A stretch of DNA of 5,516 nt. It comes from an uncultured Collinsella sp. GTDB taxonomy: Bacteria > Actinomycetota > Coriobacteriia > Coriobacteriales > Coriobacteriaceae. This document shows positions 1 to 5,516 of this stretch, piece after piece. Every line of letters starts with the position of its first letter. Positions within the stretch are counted from its first letter, which is position 1. Made by a program: the position numbers and the translations under genes. The DNA is taken from NCBI GenBank assembly GCA_902494855.1, contig CABUVC010000115.1, positions 1 to 5,516 of the forward strand, written 5' to 3'. The notes under the pieces are model-generated. The model had not been told where the DNA came from and searched no databases. It saw only the letters and a program-made list of their open reading frames with translations.

Positions 1-423
1 ATGGGCGTAAACGCGGCGTTCAAGCTCTCACAGGTTGGAGTCAGGGCGTTTTGCCCCAGTACCACCGATGCCATGGTCTCCGCCGCAACCAGCCTCAAGG
101 AGAATGACATCCTGCTCGTCATTTCGACGTCCGGATACTCGAAGCGCCTCGTCAACATATTCGACTCTGCCGAGGATTCGAACACCCCCATCATCATGAT
201 CACAGACAACCCAGATACGCCGCTCGCGAAGCGTGCCACGTATATCATCCGAGCCATCTCGCGAGATCAGGCCATCACCGGAACCGAGGTCGCCTTCTCG
301 CACAGCTCGATCAACTTCGTCATCGAGCTGCTGTTCCTCTTCCTGACCTCTTGCTGGGATGACCCGGTAGAGTTTAACAGGATCATCTCGAAGAATCTCT
401 TGGGAGACAGGCAATACAGCTAG
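1..423 (+). CDS. SIS-domain C-terminal part of a probable RpiR/MurR-family transcriptional regulator (5' partial)
   Basis: The frame is open from the first base to TAG at 421-423 and gives 140 residues that read as a SIS (sugar isomerase) domain. A strand followed by ISTSGYS (residues 41-47) is the phosphosugar-binding loop. PIIMITDNPDTPLAKRA (63-79) is the usual following strand with the 'T...SPLA..A' signature. A hydrophobic helix (107-116) closes the domain. Complete RpiR-family regulators have about 280 residues with an N-terminal helix-turn-helix, so that half and the first SIS strand lie left of the window. The ATG at base 1 is therefore probably internal. Such proteins usually bind a phosphosugar and control neighbouring sugar-use genes. 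The HAD phosphatase 49 bases downstream on the same strand fits this. A stand-alone SIS isomerase cannot be excluded because the DNA-binding domain is not visible. Confidence 0.8.
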   Translation: MGVNAAFKLSQVGVRAFCPSTTDAMVSAATSLKENDILLVISTSGYSKRLVNIFDSAEDSNTPIIMITDNPDTPLAKRATYIIRAISRDQAITGTEVAFSHSSINFVIELLFLFLTSCWDDPVEFNRIISKNLLGDRQYS

Positions 424-461
424 GACGACGCACACCGGCGCACCGACGCCCAGACCGAAAC

Positions 462-468
462 GGGAGGA
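462..468 (+). promoter_or_regulatory. Ribosome binding site fixing a TTG start
   Basis: GGGAGGA lies four bases before TTG at 473. It supports the rare TTG start of the HAD phosphatase. The next in-frame ATG (Met9) falls inside the catalytic DxD motif and cannot be the start. Confidence 0.75.
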
Positions 469-472
469 CCCC

Positions 473-1300
473 TTGATAAAGCTCATCCTCGCAGACATGG
501 ACGGGACCCTGCTGCCGTTTGGCTCAAGGGTCGTATCGGAGCGCACGCACAGCGCGATTCTTTCGGCGCTTGATGCGGGCATCGCGTTCGGCCCCGCAAG
601 CGGCCGCGACTACGCCGACCTGGCCGATGCCTTTGACGGCGACGCGCGCTGTTTCTCGACCGGCATCATGGCCAACGGAAAGAAGGTCTTCTCCAGCGGC
701 GAACTCGTGTTCAAAAAGACGCTCTCGACGGAGGCCCTCGTCAAGCTCGATAGCGCCGTACGCCCCTACGCGGGGACGTCACTCTGGCTAGTCGCCGATG
801 TCGATGAGACAGGCAAACGCTGCGAGCAGTTCCTCTGCGCCGTCGAGCCTGGCGACGAATTCGCCCTGGAAATCGTTAAGGACTCCGGAAGAGACATGGC
901 GCTCGGAGACGTGCCCACGAACCGTGACGTCATCACCGCCGGCATCTTCGTCAACGTCAGCTCCGCCCCGACGGAAGTCGTTCGGAGTCGATGCAAGGAA
1001 GCCTGCCCAGAGCTTGATTTCCCCTCGCCCGTCCCATTCTTCCTCGATGTTGTTCCGGCTGGCTGGAGCAAGGTAAACGGACTCGACGCGCTTCTCGGCA
1101 GCCTTGGGGTCACGCTGGACGAGGTCGCTTTTATCGGAGACTCGGAAAACGACGTGACGCTCCTCGAAAAGGTGCCGAACTCCTACGCAGTCGCGGGCGC
1201 GATGCCAGAGGCGAAGGCCGCGGCCCATCACCTGATCGGGGACGCAGCCGAGGACTCCGTCGCGAAGCTCATCGAACAGATTGTCCAGCAGCGAGGCTAG
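473..1300 (+). CDS. Cof-type HAD-superfamily phosphatase (class IIB cap)
   Basis: This is a complete 275-residue protein, the normal length for Cof/YidA-like HAD hydrolases. These dephosphorylate small phosphorylated metabolites such as sugar phosphates through a phospho-aspartate intermediate, in the cytoplasm and with Mg2+. All four HAD motifs are visible. Motif I is DMDGT (residues 8-12: nucleophile D8, acid/base D10). Motif II is ASGR (S43). Motif III is K200. Motif IV is GDSEND (222-227; metal ligands D223 and D227). The cap domain lies between motifs II and III, about residues 80-185. The start is TTG at 473, with a good ribosome binding site. The gap to the upstream SIS gene is 49 bases with no obvious terminator, so co-transcription is likely and the substrate may be the sugar phosphate sensed there. 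The exact substrate cannot be read from sequence. Leucine is mostly CTC, unlike the CTG-rich methyltransferase gene downstream. Confidence 0.92.
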   Translation: MIKLILADMDGTLLPFGSRVVSERTHSAILSALDAGIAFGPASGRDYADLADAFDGDARCFSTGIMANGKKVFSSGELVFKKTLSTEALVKLDSAVRPYAGTSLWLVADVDETGKRCEQFLCAVEPGDEFALEIVKDSGRDMALGDVPTNRDVITAGIFVNVSSAPTEVVRSRCKEACPELDFPSPVPFFLDVVPAGWSKVNGLDALLGSLGVTLDEVAFIGDSENDVTLLEKVPNSYAVAGAMPEAKAAAHHLIGDAAEDSVAKLIEQIVQQRG

Positions 1301-1314
1301 GGTTCCGCCAGCGT

Positions 1315-1331
1315 GGCATGCGCCGCGTGCC
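1315..1331. terminator. Candidate short hairpin between convergent genes
   Basis: GGCATGC, loop GCC, then GCGTGCC forms a 7-bp stem (one G-T pair). It sits in the 52-base gap between the end of the HAD gene and the end of the small minus-strand gene. No T-run follows on either side, so termination is inferred mainly from its position. Confidence 0.3.
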
Positions 1332-1352
1332 TCGTCATCCGTTCGTGGCGCG

Positions 1353-1502
1353 CTACCTCGTGACGATCCAGAGCGTGGCCATCGTCGCGACGCCGATGCC
1401 TACGATGAGCGCGACCCACAGGACGCGGACCACGAGGTTCATGTCGCCCGCCACCACCATGTCGTTCGCGTGCCAGAACCAGCTCTCGTTTCCCTCGCGC
1501 AT
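1353..1502 (-). CDS. Small single-pass membrane protein, 49 aa, unknown function
   Basis: I do not recognise this protein. The minus-strand frame runs from ATG at 1502-1500 to TAG at 1355-1353. Three observations support it as a real gene. AAGGGAGGG (1515-1507) sits four bases before the ATG. An in-frame TAA only eight codons upstream (1526-1524), with no other start between, fixes the beginning. Of 49 codons, 47 end in G or C, as expected for coding DNA here. Residues 1-21 are polar and aromatic, with W8, F9, W10, three acidic residues and H11. Residues 27-47 are uncharged and hydrophobic (V/L/I/A/G/W) and long enough for one membrane helix, ending T48-R49. It has no lipobox and no evident signal-peptidase site. 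It converges on the HAD phosphatase, 52 bases apart, and has no same-strand partner nearby. It could be a regulatory or accessory membrane peptide or a type I toxin-like peptide. The latter is only a possibility, as no antitoxin RNA is evident. Leucine usage (three of four CTC) resembles the genes to its left. Confidence 0.6.
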   Translation of the reverse strand: MREGNESWFWHANDMVVAGDMNLVVRVLWVALIVGIGVATMATLWIVTR

Positions 1503-1506
1503 GATG

Positions 1507-1515
1507 CCCTCCCTT
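1507..1515 (-). promoter_or_regulatory. Ribosome binding site of the 49-aa gene
   Basis: Read on the minus strand, AAGGGAGGG is followed by CATC and then ATG. The close match to the anti-Shine-Dalgarno complement is the main support for translation of the small gene, and its spacing equals that of the HAD gene. Confidence 0.65.
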
Positions 1516-1518
1516 GGC

Positions 1519-1543
1519 CTCGATTACGCCATCTATGGCCGAG
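1519..1543 (-). other. Hairpin or operator-like palindrome upstream of the small gene
   Basis: On the minus strand CTCG+GCCA pairs with TGGC+CGAG around a TAGA loop, with a five-base bulge (GTAAT) on the 3' side. The core GCCATCTATGGC (1528-1539) is a perfect inverted repeat. It ends three bases before the ribosome binding site of the 49-aa gene, so it could be a leader hairpin or a protein-binding operator. Chance occurrence is quite possible. Confidence 0.25.
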
Positions 1544-1667
1544 CAATCGCAGGTCACGTGCCATGGATTTGCCCTACGCCCAGCTTTCAGTTCTGTAAGG
1601 CGGCGGGAGCCTGTGCGAGGCCCCGAGTCCTGAGGCTGTTGCAATGAAAATGGGAATCAAGGAGCAC

Positions 1668-1723
1668 GCATCAATCATATGGGTTCCTTTCGAGGATAAG
1701 GGCAAACGAAGCATCCATCATAT
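1668..1723 (+). repeat. Imperfect 13-base direct repeat in the rlmKL promoter region
   Basis: GCATCAATCATAT (1668-1680) recurs as GCATCCATCATAT (1711-1723) with one mismatch and a 43-base offset. The second copy runs into the -10 box. It may be a duplicated promoter segment or a paired binding site. The rest of the gene-free stretch 1503-1753 shows no RNA gene or further coding frame. Confidence 0.4.
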
Positions 1724-1726
1724 AAT
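1721..1726 (+). promoter_or_regulatory. -10 box of the probable rlmKL promoter
   Basis: TATAAT matches the sigma-70 -10 consensus exactly in an AT-richer patch. Transcription would start near 1732-1734, giving a leader of about 20 bases. No TTGACA-like -35 element is present at 16-18 bases upstream (sequence there is about AAGGGC) and there is no extended -10 TGn. The promoter may therefore be weak or activator-dependent. Confidence 0.55.
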
Positions 1727-1740
1727 GGAGCGACGCAACC

Positions 1741-1747
1741 AGAGAGG
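1741..1747 (+). promoter_or_regulatory. Ribosome binding site of rlmKL
   Basis: AGAGAGG lies six bases before ATG at 1754 and supports that start. The protein also aligns from its first residues with the start of known RlmKL proteins. Confidence 0.65.
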
Positions 1748-1753
1748 TCACCC

Positions 1754-4330
1754 ATGGAATTTTACGCAAGCTGCCCCGAGGGCTTTGAGTCCGCACTCGC
1801 CGATGAGCTTAAACGCCTCGGACTTTCGCATGTTCGCCGGCTGAAGGGCCGCGCTGCATTTGAGGGCGAGCTCGAAGAAGGCTACCGCGCCTGTCTGTGG
1901 TCGCGCCTGGCGAGCCGTGTGTTCGTGGTACTCGGGCGCTTTGAGGCGCAGGATGCCGATGAACTGTACGATAGCGTTTACGACATCGCCTGGGAGAGCA
2001 TCGTCCGCCCCGGCGCCACCATCGCCATTACCGCCCGCGGCGTGACCGAGCAGCTGCGCAACACGCGCTTCTCGGCCCTGCGCGCCAAGGACGCGCTGTG
2101 CGACCGTCTGGCCGAGACCACGGGCCGTCGCGCCGATGTCGACGCCGCCGATCCCGACGTTCATCTGTTGCTTTCGCTGCGCCAGCGCCGCGCGAGCATC
2201 AGCTTGGACCTTTCGGGCGACCCGCTGTTCAAGCGCCTGCCGCCCGCGGCGACCCGTGCCGGCGAGGGCGCGCACGTGTTGCGCCCCGACTACGCCGCCC
2301 TGGTGCTGGCGCAGGTCGGCTGGACCGCACTGTGTGAGCGCGAGTTGACGGCCGACGATTACGAGAACGAAGCCCTTCCCACGCTGATCGATGCCTCGTG
2401 CGCCGGCGGCGGCCTGTTGCTGGAAGCCGTGAACATTCTGACCGACCGCGCCCCAGGTGCCGCACGCGAGCGCTGGGGCTTTGAGGGCTGGCAGCTGCAC
2501 GATGCCGCCCTGTGGGAGCAGCTGCTTGCCGAGGCGCGCGAACGCGAGGCGGCAGCACGCGAGCGCCAGGCACGCATCGTGGCCGCGGACATCGACCCTG
2601 CCGCCCGCAAGACCGCCGAGCGCATGGTTAAGTGTGCCGGCTACAAGCGCTTTGTCGATTTTTGCGCCGCCAAGTCCGCCACCGTGCTGGACCACGCAGG
2701 TGCCGTTGCCGGTGCCGCCCTGGTCGCGGACACGACCGAGACCCCGCTTTCGCTCATGCACGACGCCATGACGCTGATCGGCGAACTGCGCCGCGCGCCT
2801 GAGCTCACCGCCGCGCCGGTCGCCGCGCTCACCCGCGACGGATTGCTGGCCCGCGCGCTCCACGCCGAGCCCGAGCGTTCGATCGCCATCATGCCCAACA
2901 ACGAGGAGGCAACCGTCGAAGTCTGGCCCTCGCTCGACCACGCCGCCGCAGCGTTTGAGGCTGCGACCAGCGCAAACACCGAGGAGCAGACCGCGGGCGC
3001 CGAAGACGAAGCCGCCGACACCCTCATGCCCGAACCTGCCGCCACGCTCGACTTGGGCGACGGCAAGCCGCTGCCCGTGCTCATCCCGGAGTCCGAGCAG
3101 TTCGCCAACCGCCTGCGCAAGAATGCCCGTCTGCGCCGCAAGTGGGCCAAGCGCGAGGGCGTGAGCTGCTACCGCGTCTACGATGCCGACCTGCCCGATT
3201 ACTCCGCCGCCATCGACCTGTACGAGGGCTGCCCGCAGACGCCGGGCCGCTGGCTCGTCATCGCCGAATACGCTGCGCCCAAGACCATCGACCCCGCACT
3301 GGCCCAGGCCCGCATGCTCGACATTCTGGCCATCGCACCGCGCATCCTAGATGTTCCCGCCGAGCATGTGCACGCCAAGGCCCGCATGCGCTCACGTGGC
3401 GGCTCGCAGTACGGCAAGCAGGGCGCCGGCAAGGGCGCATCGGGCGAGCGCGCCAACATCGCGCGCCGTCGCCTGCCGCTCATCGAAGAGGGCGGCCTTA
3501 CCTTTGCCGTCAACTTTGACGACTATCTGGATGTGGGCATCTTCCTGGACCACCGCGTCACCCGCAACCTGGTGCGTGAGCACGCCAAACAGGCGCGCCG
3601 CTTCCTCAATCTGTTCGCCTACACCGGCACCGCCACCTGCTATGCGGCAGACGGCGGCGTCGAGGAGACCGTGACGGTCGACCTCTCGAACACCTACCTA
3701 GACTGGGCCGAGCGCAACATGCGCCAGAACGGCTTTGTGGGGCCGCAGCATCACTTTGTGCGCGACGACGTGCTCGCCTGGATTCGCGACCAGCGCCAGA
3801 CGCGCAACCGCTGGGACCTGATCTTTGTCGACCCGCCCACGTTTTCGAACTCGTCCAAGATGGGCCGCCGCACCTGGGATGTCCAGCGCGACCACGTTGA
3901 GCTGCTGGCCGGCGTGTCGCGCCTGCTCGCGCAGGGCGGCCATGCCATCTTTAGCTGCAACCTGCGTGGCTTCCGTCCCGAAACGCGCAAGCTCGCGCGT
4001 GCGGGCGTGGTGTTGGAGGACATCACAGCGCAGACCATCCCCGAGGACTTCGCGCGCAACCAAAAGGTCCACCACTGCTATATCGTGCGTCGCCTGCCCA
4101 TCGAGGACGCCATGGCCGAGGTAGGCTTTAGCGCCGAGGAAATTGCCGAGCGCGTCGAGGAGCTGCGCAATCCCGAGGCCCGCAAGCCTCGCGCGGCAGT
4201 GCCTGGCCACGGGCACGCCGGCAACGGCAAGCCGCACGGCGAAAGCAAGCCGCACGGCAACGGCAACCCCTCCCCCGCCGGCAAACCCAAAAAGAAGAAG
4301 TTCTACGCCAGCAAGCCCAAGGGCAAATAA
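1754..4330 (+). CDS. rlmL: RlmKL-type 23S rRNA guanine methyltransferase, RlmL half degenerate
   Basis: The 858-residue protein is collinear with E. coli RlmKL (about 700 residues). That enzyme makes m2G2445 (RlmL half) and m7G2069 (RlmK half) in 23S rRNA, helping the large subunit mature. Residues 1-160 form the N-terminal/THUMP RNA-binding part (CLWSRLASR 47-55; ASISLDLSGD 147-156). Residues 190-345 match the RlmL Rossmann domain (RWGFEGW 240-246). However, the SAM loop reads DASCAGGG (213-220) instead of DPMCGSGT, and ADTTETP (325-331) stands where NPPYG is expected. An acidic, variable linker covers about 405-445. The RlmK half begins near 448 (NRLRKN) and keeps LFAYTGTAT (620-628), the acidic VDLS (642-645) and DPPTFSNS (693-700). 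Residues 781-858 extend beyond the E. coli end and finish in a Gly/His/Lys/Pro-rich basic tail. m7G2069 activity is likely; m2G2445 activity is doubtful. The gene stands alone with its own promoter. Confidence 0.9.
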   Translation: MEFYASCPEGFESALADELKRLGLSHVRRLKGRAAFEGELEEGYRACLWSRLASRVFVVLGRFEAQDADELYDSVYDIAWESIVRPGATIAITARGVTEQLRNTRFSALRAKDALCDRLAETTGRRADVDAADPDVHLLLSLRQRRASISLDLSGDPLFKRLPPAATRAGEGAHVLRPDYAALVLAQVGWTALCERELTADDYENEALPTLIDASCAGGGLLLEAVNILTDRAPGAARERWGFEGWQLHDAALWEQLLAEAREREAAARERQARIVAADIDPAARKTAERMVKCAGYKRFVDFCAAKSATVLDHAGAVAGAALVADTTETPLSLMHDAMTLIGELRRAPELTAAPVAALTRDGLLARALHAEPERSIAIMPNNEEATVEVWPSLDHAAAAFEAATSANTEEQTAGAEDEAADTLMPEPAATLDLGDGKPLPVLIPESEQFANRLRKNARLRRKWAKREGVSCYRVYDADLPDYSAAIDLYEGCPQTPGRWLVIAEYAAPKTIDPALAQARMLDILAIAPRILDVPAEHVHAKARMRSRGGSQYGKQGAGKGASGERANIARRRLPLIEEGGLTFAVNFDDYLDVGIFLDHRVTRNLVREHAKQARRFLNLFAYTGTATCYAADGGVEETVTVDLSNTYLDWAERNMRQNGFVGPQHHFVRDDVLAWIRDQRQTRNRWDLIFVDPPTFSNSSKMGRRTWDVQRDHVELLAGVSRLLAQGGHAIFSCNLRGFRPETRKLARAGVVLEDITAQTIPEDFARNQKVHHCYIVRRLPIEDAMAEVGFSAEEIAERVEELRNPEARKPRAAVPGHGHAGNGKPHGESKPHGNGNPSPAGKPKKKKFYASKPKGK
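4227..4258 (+). repeat. Short tandem repeat in the basic tail of rlmKL
   Basis: GCAAGCCGCACGGC occurs at 4227-4240 and 4245-4258, an 18-base period that encodes KPHGES then KPHGNG. It lies in the low-complexity C-terminal tail, which ends in a run of four lysines (residues 846-849), and is probably a slippage-grown, RNA-binding extension. Confidence 0.6.
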
Positions 4331-4333
4331 CAA

Positions 4334-4400
4334 AGTTGCGGTGGAATACGGACTGTTTTGCCTGGAATTAGGCAGATTTAAACCGTATTTCACCGCAACT
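4334..4400. terminator. Long inverted repeat between convergent genes, probable two-way terminator
   Basis: Arms of 18 bases (4334-4351 and 4383-4400) are complementary at 17 of 18 positions. The exception is G4344 opposite T4390, a G-U pair in plus-strand RNA and a C-A mismatch in minus-strand RNA. The 31-base loop holds a second small stem, TGCCT/AGGCA (4359-4363/4370-4374). It begins three bases after the rlmKL stop and ends 30 bases before the response-regulator stop, ideal for terminating both. Past the left arm, minus-strand RNA is U-rich (UUUGUUAUUU). Past the right arm there is no U-run. Terminator is the main reading; a dispersed palindromic repeat is the alternative. Confidence 0.6.
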
Positions 4401-4430
4401 CATATTGGGATAGTGGTTGGCGATCTAGCC

Positions 4431-5138
4431 TTAGGTGACCAGGCGATAGCCGATACCCACGTGCGTCTGAATATAGCGCGGATGCGCGGGGTCGGACTCA
4501 ATCTTCTTACGCAACGTGCCCATAAAGACACGCAGGCTCGCCAGGTCGCTCTTAGTTGCCGTGCCCCAAATCTCGTGCAGGATAAACTGGTGTGTCAGCA
4601 CCTTGTCGGCGTTATGCGCCAGCAGGCACAGGAGCTTATACTCGATCGGCGTCAGATGCAGCTCCTCGCCATCCATCGTGGCAATGCCGGCATCAAAATC
4701 GATATGCAGCTCACCGGTATCGAACGAGCCCTCGGAGACAACGCCGCCCGTTTGCGCATACGAAAGGCGCCTGAGCGTCGTGCGAATGCGCGCGAGCAGC
4801 TCCTCGACCGAAAACGGCTTGGTCAGATAGTCGTCGGCGCCGGCATCGAGCGCGCGAATCTTGTCCGCATCCTCGCTGCGCGCCGAGACCACGATAATCG
4901 GCATGCCCGACCATGCGCGCACCGACTCCACCACCTTGACGCCGTCCATATCGGGCAGGCCCAGATCGAGCAGCACAATGCTCGGCGTCTGCGACGAGGC
5001 GGCGGCGATAGCGGCATGGGCGGTCTCCACAGCCATATGGCGCAAGCCGTGCGCCTCGAGCGCGGCAACAATAAGATTGCGGACGGCGGGGTCGTCCTCA
5101 ACGACCAAGATGAGCGGTTTTACGGCAGAGTTCGGCAC
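4431..5138 (-). CDS. kdpE: KdpE-like OmpR-family response regulator
   Basis: This is a complete 235-residue two-component response regulator. The receiver domain (residues 8-122) has the acidic pocket E14/D15, phospho-acceptor D58 in LLDLGLPD, S85 in VVSARS, and K107 in LTKPF. The winged-helix DNA-binding domain (about 138-233) has HLTPIEYKLL (161-170), KVLTH (179-183) and GIGYRL (228-233). The phrases SARSED.DKIRALDAGADDYL, HLTPIEY and DPAHPR closely recall E. coli KdpE, which activates the Kdp high-affinity potassium transporter. A KdpE subfamily call is reasonable, but no kdpFABC genes are in the window and the true target may differ. The start is GTG at 5138, seven bases after AAGGAG. The frame stays open upstream to 5219, but that stretch overlaps the kinase gene and adds no receiver-domain sequence. 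It lies four bases downstream of the kinase gene, so the two are co-transcribed. Confidence 0.88.
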   Translation of the reverse strand: MPNSAVKPLILVVEDDPAVRNLIVAALEAHGLRHMAVETAHAAIAAASSQTPSIVLLDLGLPDMDGVKVVESVRAWSGMPIIVVSARSEDADKIRALDAGADDYLTKPFSVEELLARIRTTLRRLSYAQTGGVVSEGSFDTGELHIDFDAGIATMDGEELHLTPIEYKLLCLLAHNADKVLTHQFILHEIWGTATKSDLASLRVFMGTLRKKIESDPAHPRYIQTHVGIGYRLVT

Positions 5139-5142
5139 AGCG

Positions 5143-5516
5143 CTACTCCTTATCAAACGAAACGTCGGCGGCAGGAAGCTCAATCGTAAAGACCGAGCCG
5201 TGCGGGTCCGCCGCGGCAACCTCTATGCTACCGCCATGCGCCAGCGCAATGGAGCGGCAGAGCGAAAGACCCAGGCCCACGCTGCGGTGACTGTCAGCCA
5301 GACCGTGGTTGGCGGTGTAGAACGACTCAAAGATTCGCTCGCGGTCCTCGGGTGCGATGCCCGGGCCGTCATCGGCCACCGAGCACGCCACGCGTCCATC
5401 GTCGACGCTAATCGAAATCATGATATGCGAGCCCGCGGGCGTATAGGTGATGGCGTTGTTCACCAGATTGACCACCAGCTGCACCATCAGGCGCGCGTCG
5501 ACGTTGACGAGCGCCG
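5143..5516 (-). CDS. kdpD: Sensor histidine kinase, C-terminal ATPase domain (KdpD-like, 5' partial)
   Basis: The last 123 residues of a histidine kinase are visible; the gene continues beyond base 5516. The fragment is the HATPase_c domain that binds ATP and phosphorylates the kinase's own histidine. The N-box is NLVNNA (visible residues 16-21), preceded by VDARLM. The G1 box is DDGPGI, the F-box is RIFESFYT, and the G2 box is VGLGLSLCRSIALAHGG. The reading frame runs through the window edge upstream of the first visible Met (5487), so that Met is internal. The histidine-bearing dimerisation domain and any sensor or membrane segments are outside the window. Its stop is four bases before the response-regulator start, the usual kdpD-kdpE order. 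The symbol rests mainly on the KdpE-like partner; any OmpR-partner kinase would look similar here. Confidence 0.85.
   Translation of the reverse strand, partial: ALVNVDARLMVQLVVNLVNNAITYTPAGSHIMISISVDDGRVACSVADDGPGIAPEDRERIFESFYTANHGLADSHRSVGLGLSLCRSIALAHGGSIEVAAADPHGSVFTIELPAADVSFDKE
5146..5151 (-). promoter_or_regulatory. Ribosome binding site of the response regulator, next to the kinase stop
   Basis: AAGGAG (minus strand) directly abuts the kinase TAG stop (5145-5143) and lies seven bases before GTG at 5138. It decides the GTG start and lies within the kinase coding sequence, which suggests coupled translation. Confidence 0.75.

Noticed and set aside
1..3. ATG at base 1 as a true start of the SIS protein
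   Set aside because: It would remove the first SIS strand and the helix-turn-helix expected in this family, and the sequence before it is not visible, so the gene is treated as partial.
1297..1644. Longer overlapping frames (minus 115 aa; plus 105 and 109 aa) in the HAD-rlmKL gap
   Set aside because: They are His/Arg/Pro-rich, have no convincing ribosome binding site, and lie in other frames of the 49-aa gene, which has the better coding evidence.
1590..1645. GC-rich segment checked for a tRNA or small structured RNA
   Set aside because: No cloverleaf arms, T-loop consensus or strong hairpin with a T-run could be found.
1748..2941. 397-residue open frame on the minus strand opposite rlmKL
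   Set aside because: It is antisense to a clearly homologous protein, has Gly/Ala/Arg-rich composition typical of GC-rich shadow frames and shows no recognisable domain.
3698..4393. 231-residue minus-strand frame opposite the RlmK domain
   Set aside because: It mirrors conserved RlmK codons, has no ribosome binding site that I can support and has shadow-like composition.
4143..5189. 348-residue plus-strand frame across the rlmKL tail and the two-component genes
   Set aside because: It crosses the terminator palindrome and runs antisense to the KdpE-like gene, which has clear domain motifs. It is a shadow frame.
5139..5219. Extended N-terminus of the response regulator from an ATG at 5219
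   Set aside because: The extra 27 residues are Arg/Ser-rich, precede the normal receiver start and lie inside the kinase coding region. GTG at 5138 has an ideal ribosome binding site.

Overview
The window is high-GC bacterial DNA, dense with genes. The GC-rich third codon positions, a fused RlmKL-type rRNA methyltransferase and a KdpD/KdpE-like pair together suggest an actinobacterium, possibly of the Coriobacteriia (Collinsella or relatives). This assignment is inferred from remembered family resemblance, not from a search.

Left block (1-1502). A sugar-phosphate-type locus enters from the left. It starts with the C-terminal SIS domain of a probable RpiR/MurR-family regulator (partial), followed 49 bases later by a complete Cof-type HAD phosphatase with a TTG start. 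Facing these two, on the minus strand, is a 49-residue reading frame (1353-1502) with a strong ribosome binding site, very GC-rich third positions and one predicted membrane segment. It is the least expected gene in the window. A small GC hairpin lies in the 52-base gap between the convergent ends.

Middle block (1503-4330). A gene-free stretch of about 250 bases carries a hairpin just upstream of the small gene, an imperfect direct repeat, and a consensus -10 box that probably drives the next gene. That gene is an 858-residue RlmKL-type 23S rRNA methyltransferase. Its RlmK half keeps its SAM-binding and DPPTFSNS motifs. In its RlmL half the SAM motif is degraded and the NPPY catalytic motif is missing, so that half looks like a pseudoenzyme. 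It ends in a Lys/Gly/His/Pro-rich basic tail.

Right block (4331-5516). Between the convergent methyltransferase and two-component genes sits an 18-bp-arm inverted repeat, probably a two-way terminator or a dispersed palindromic element. On the minus strand beyond it are a complete KdpE-like response regulator (GTG start) and the C-terminal ATPase domain of its cognate sensor kinase, which runs off the right edge. The two are four bases apart and form one operon. No kdp transporter genes are in the window, so the controlled process cannot be read from it.
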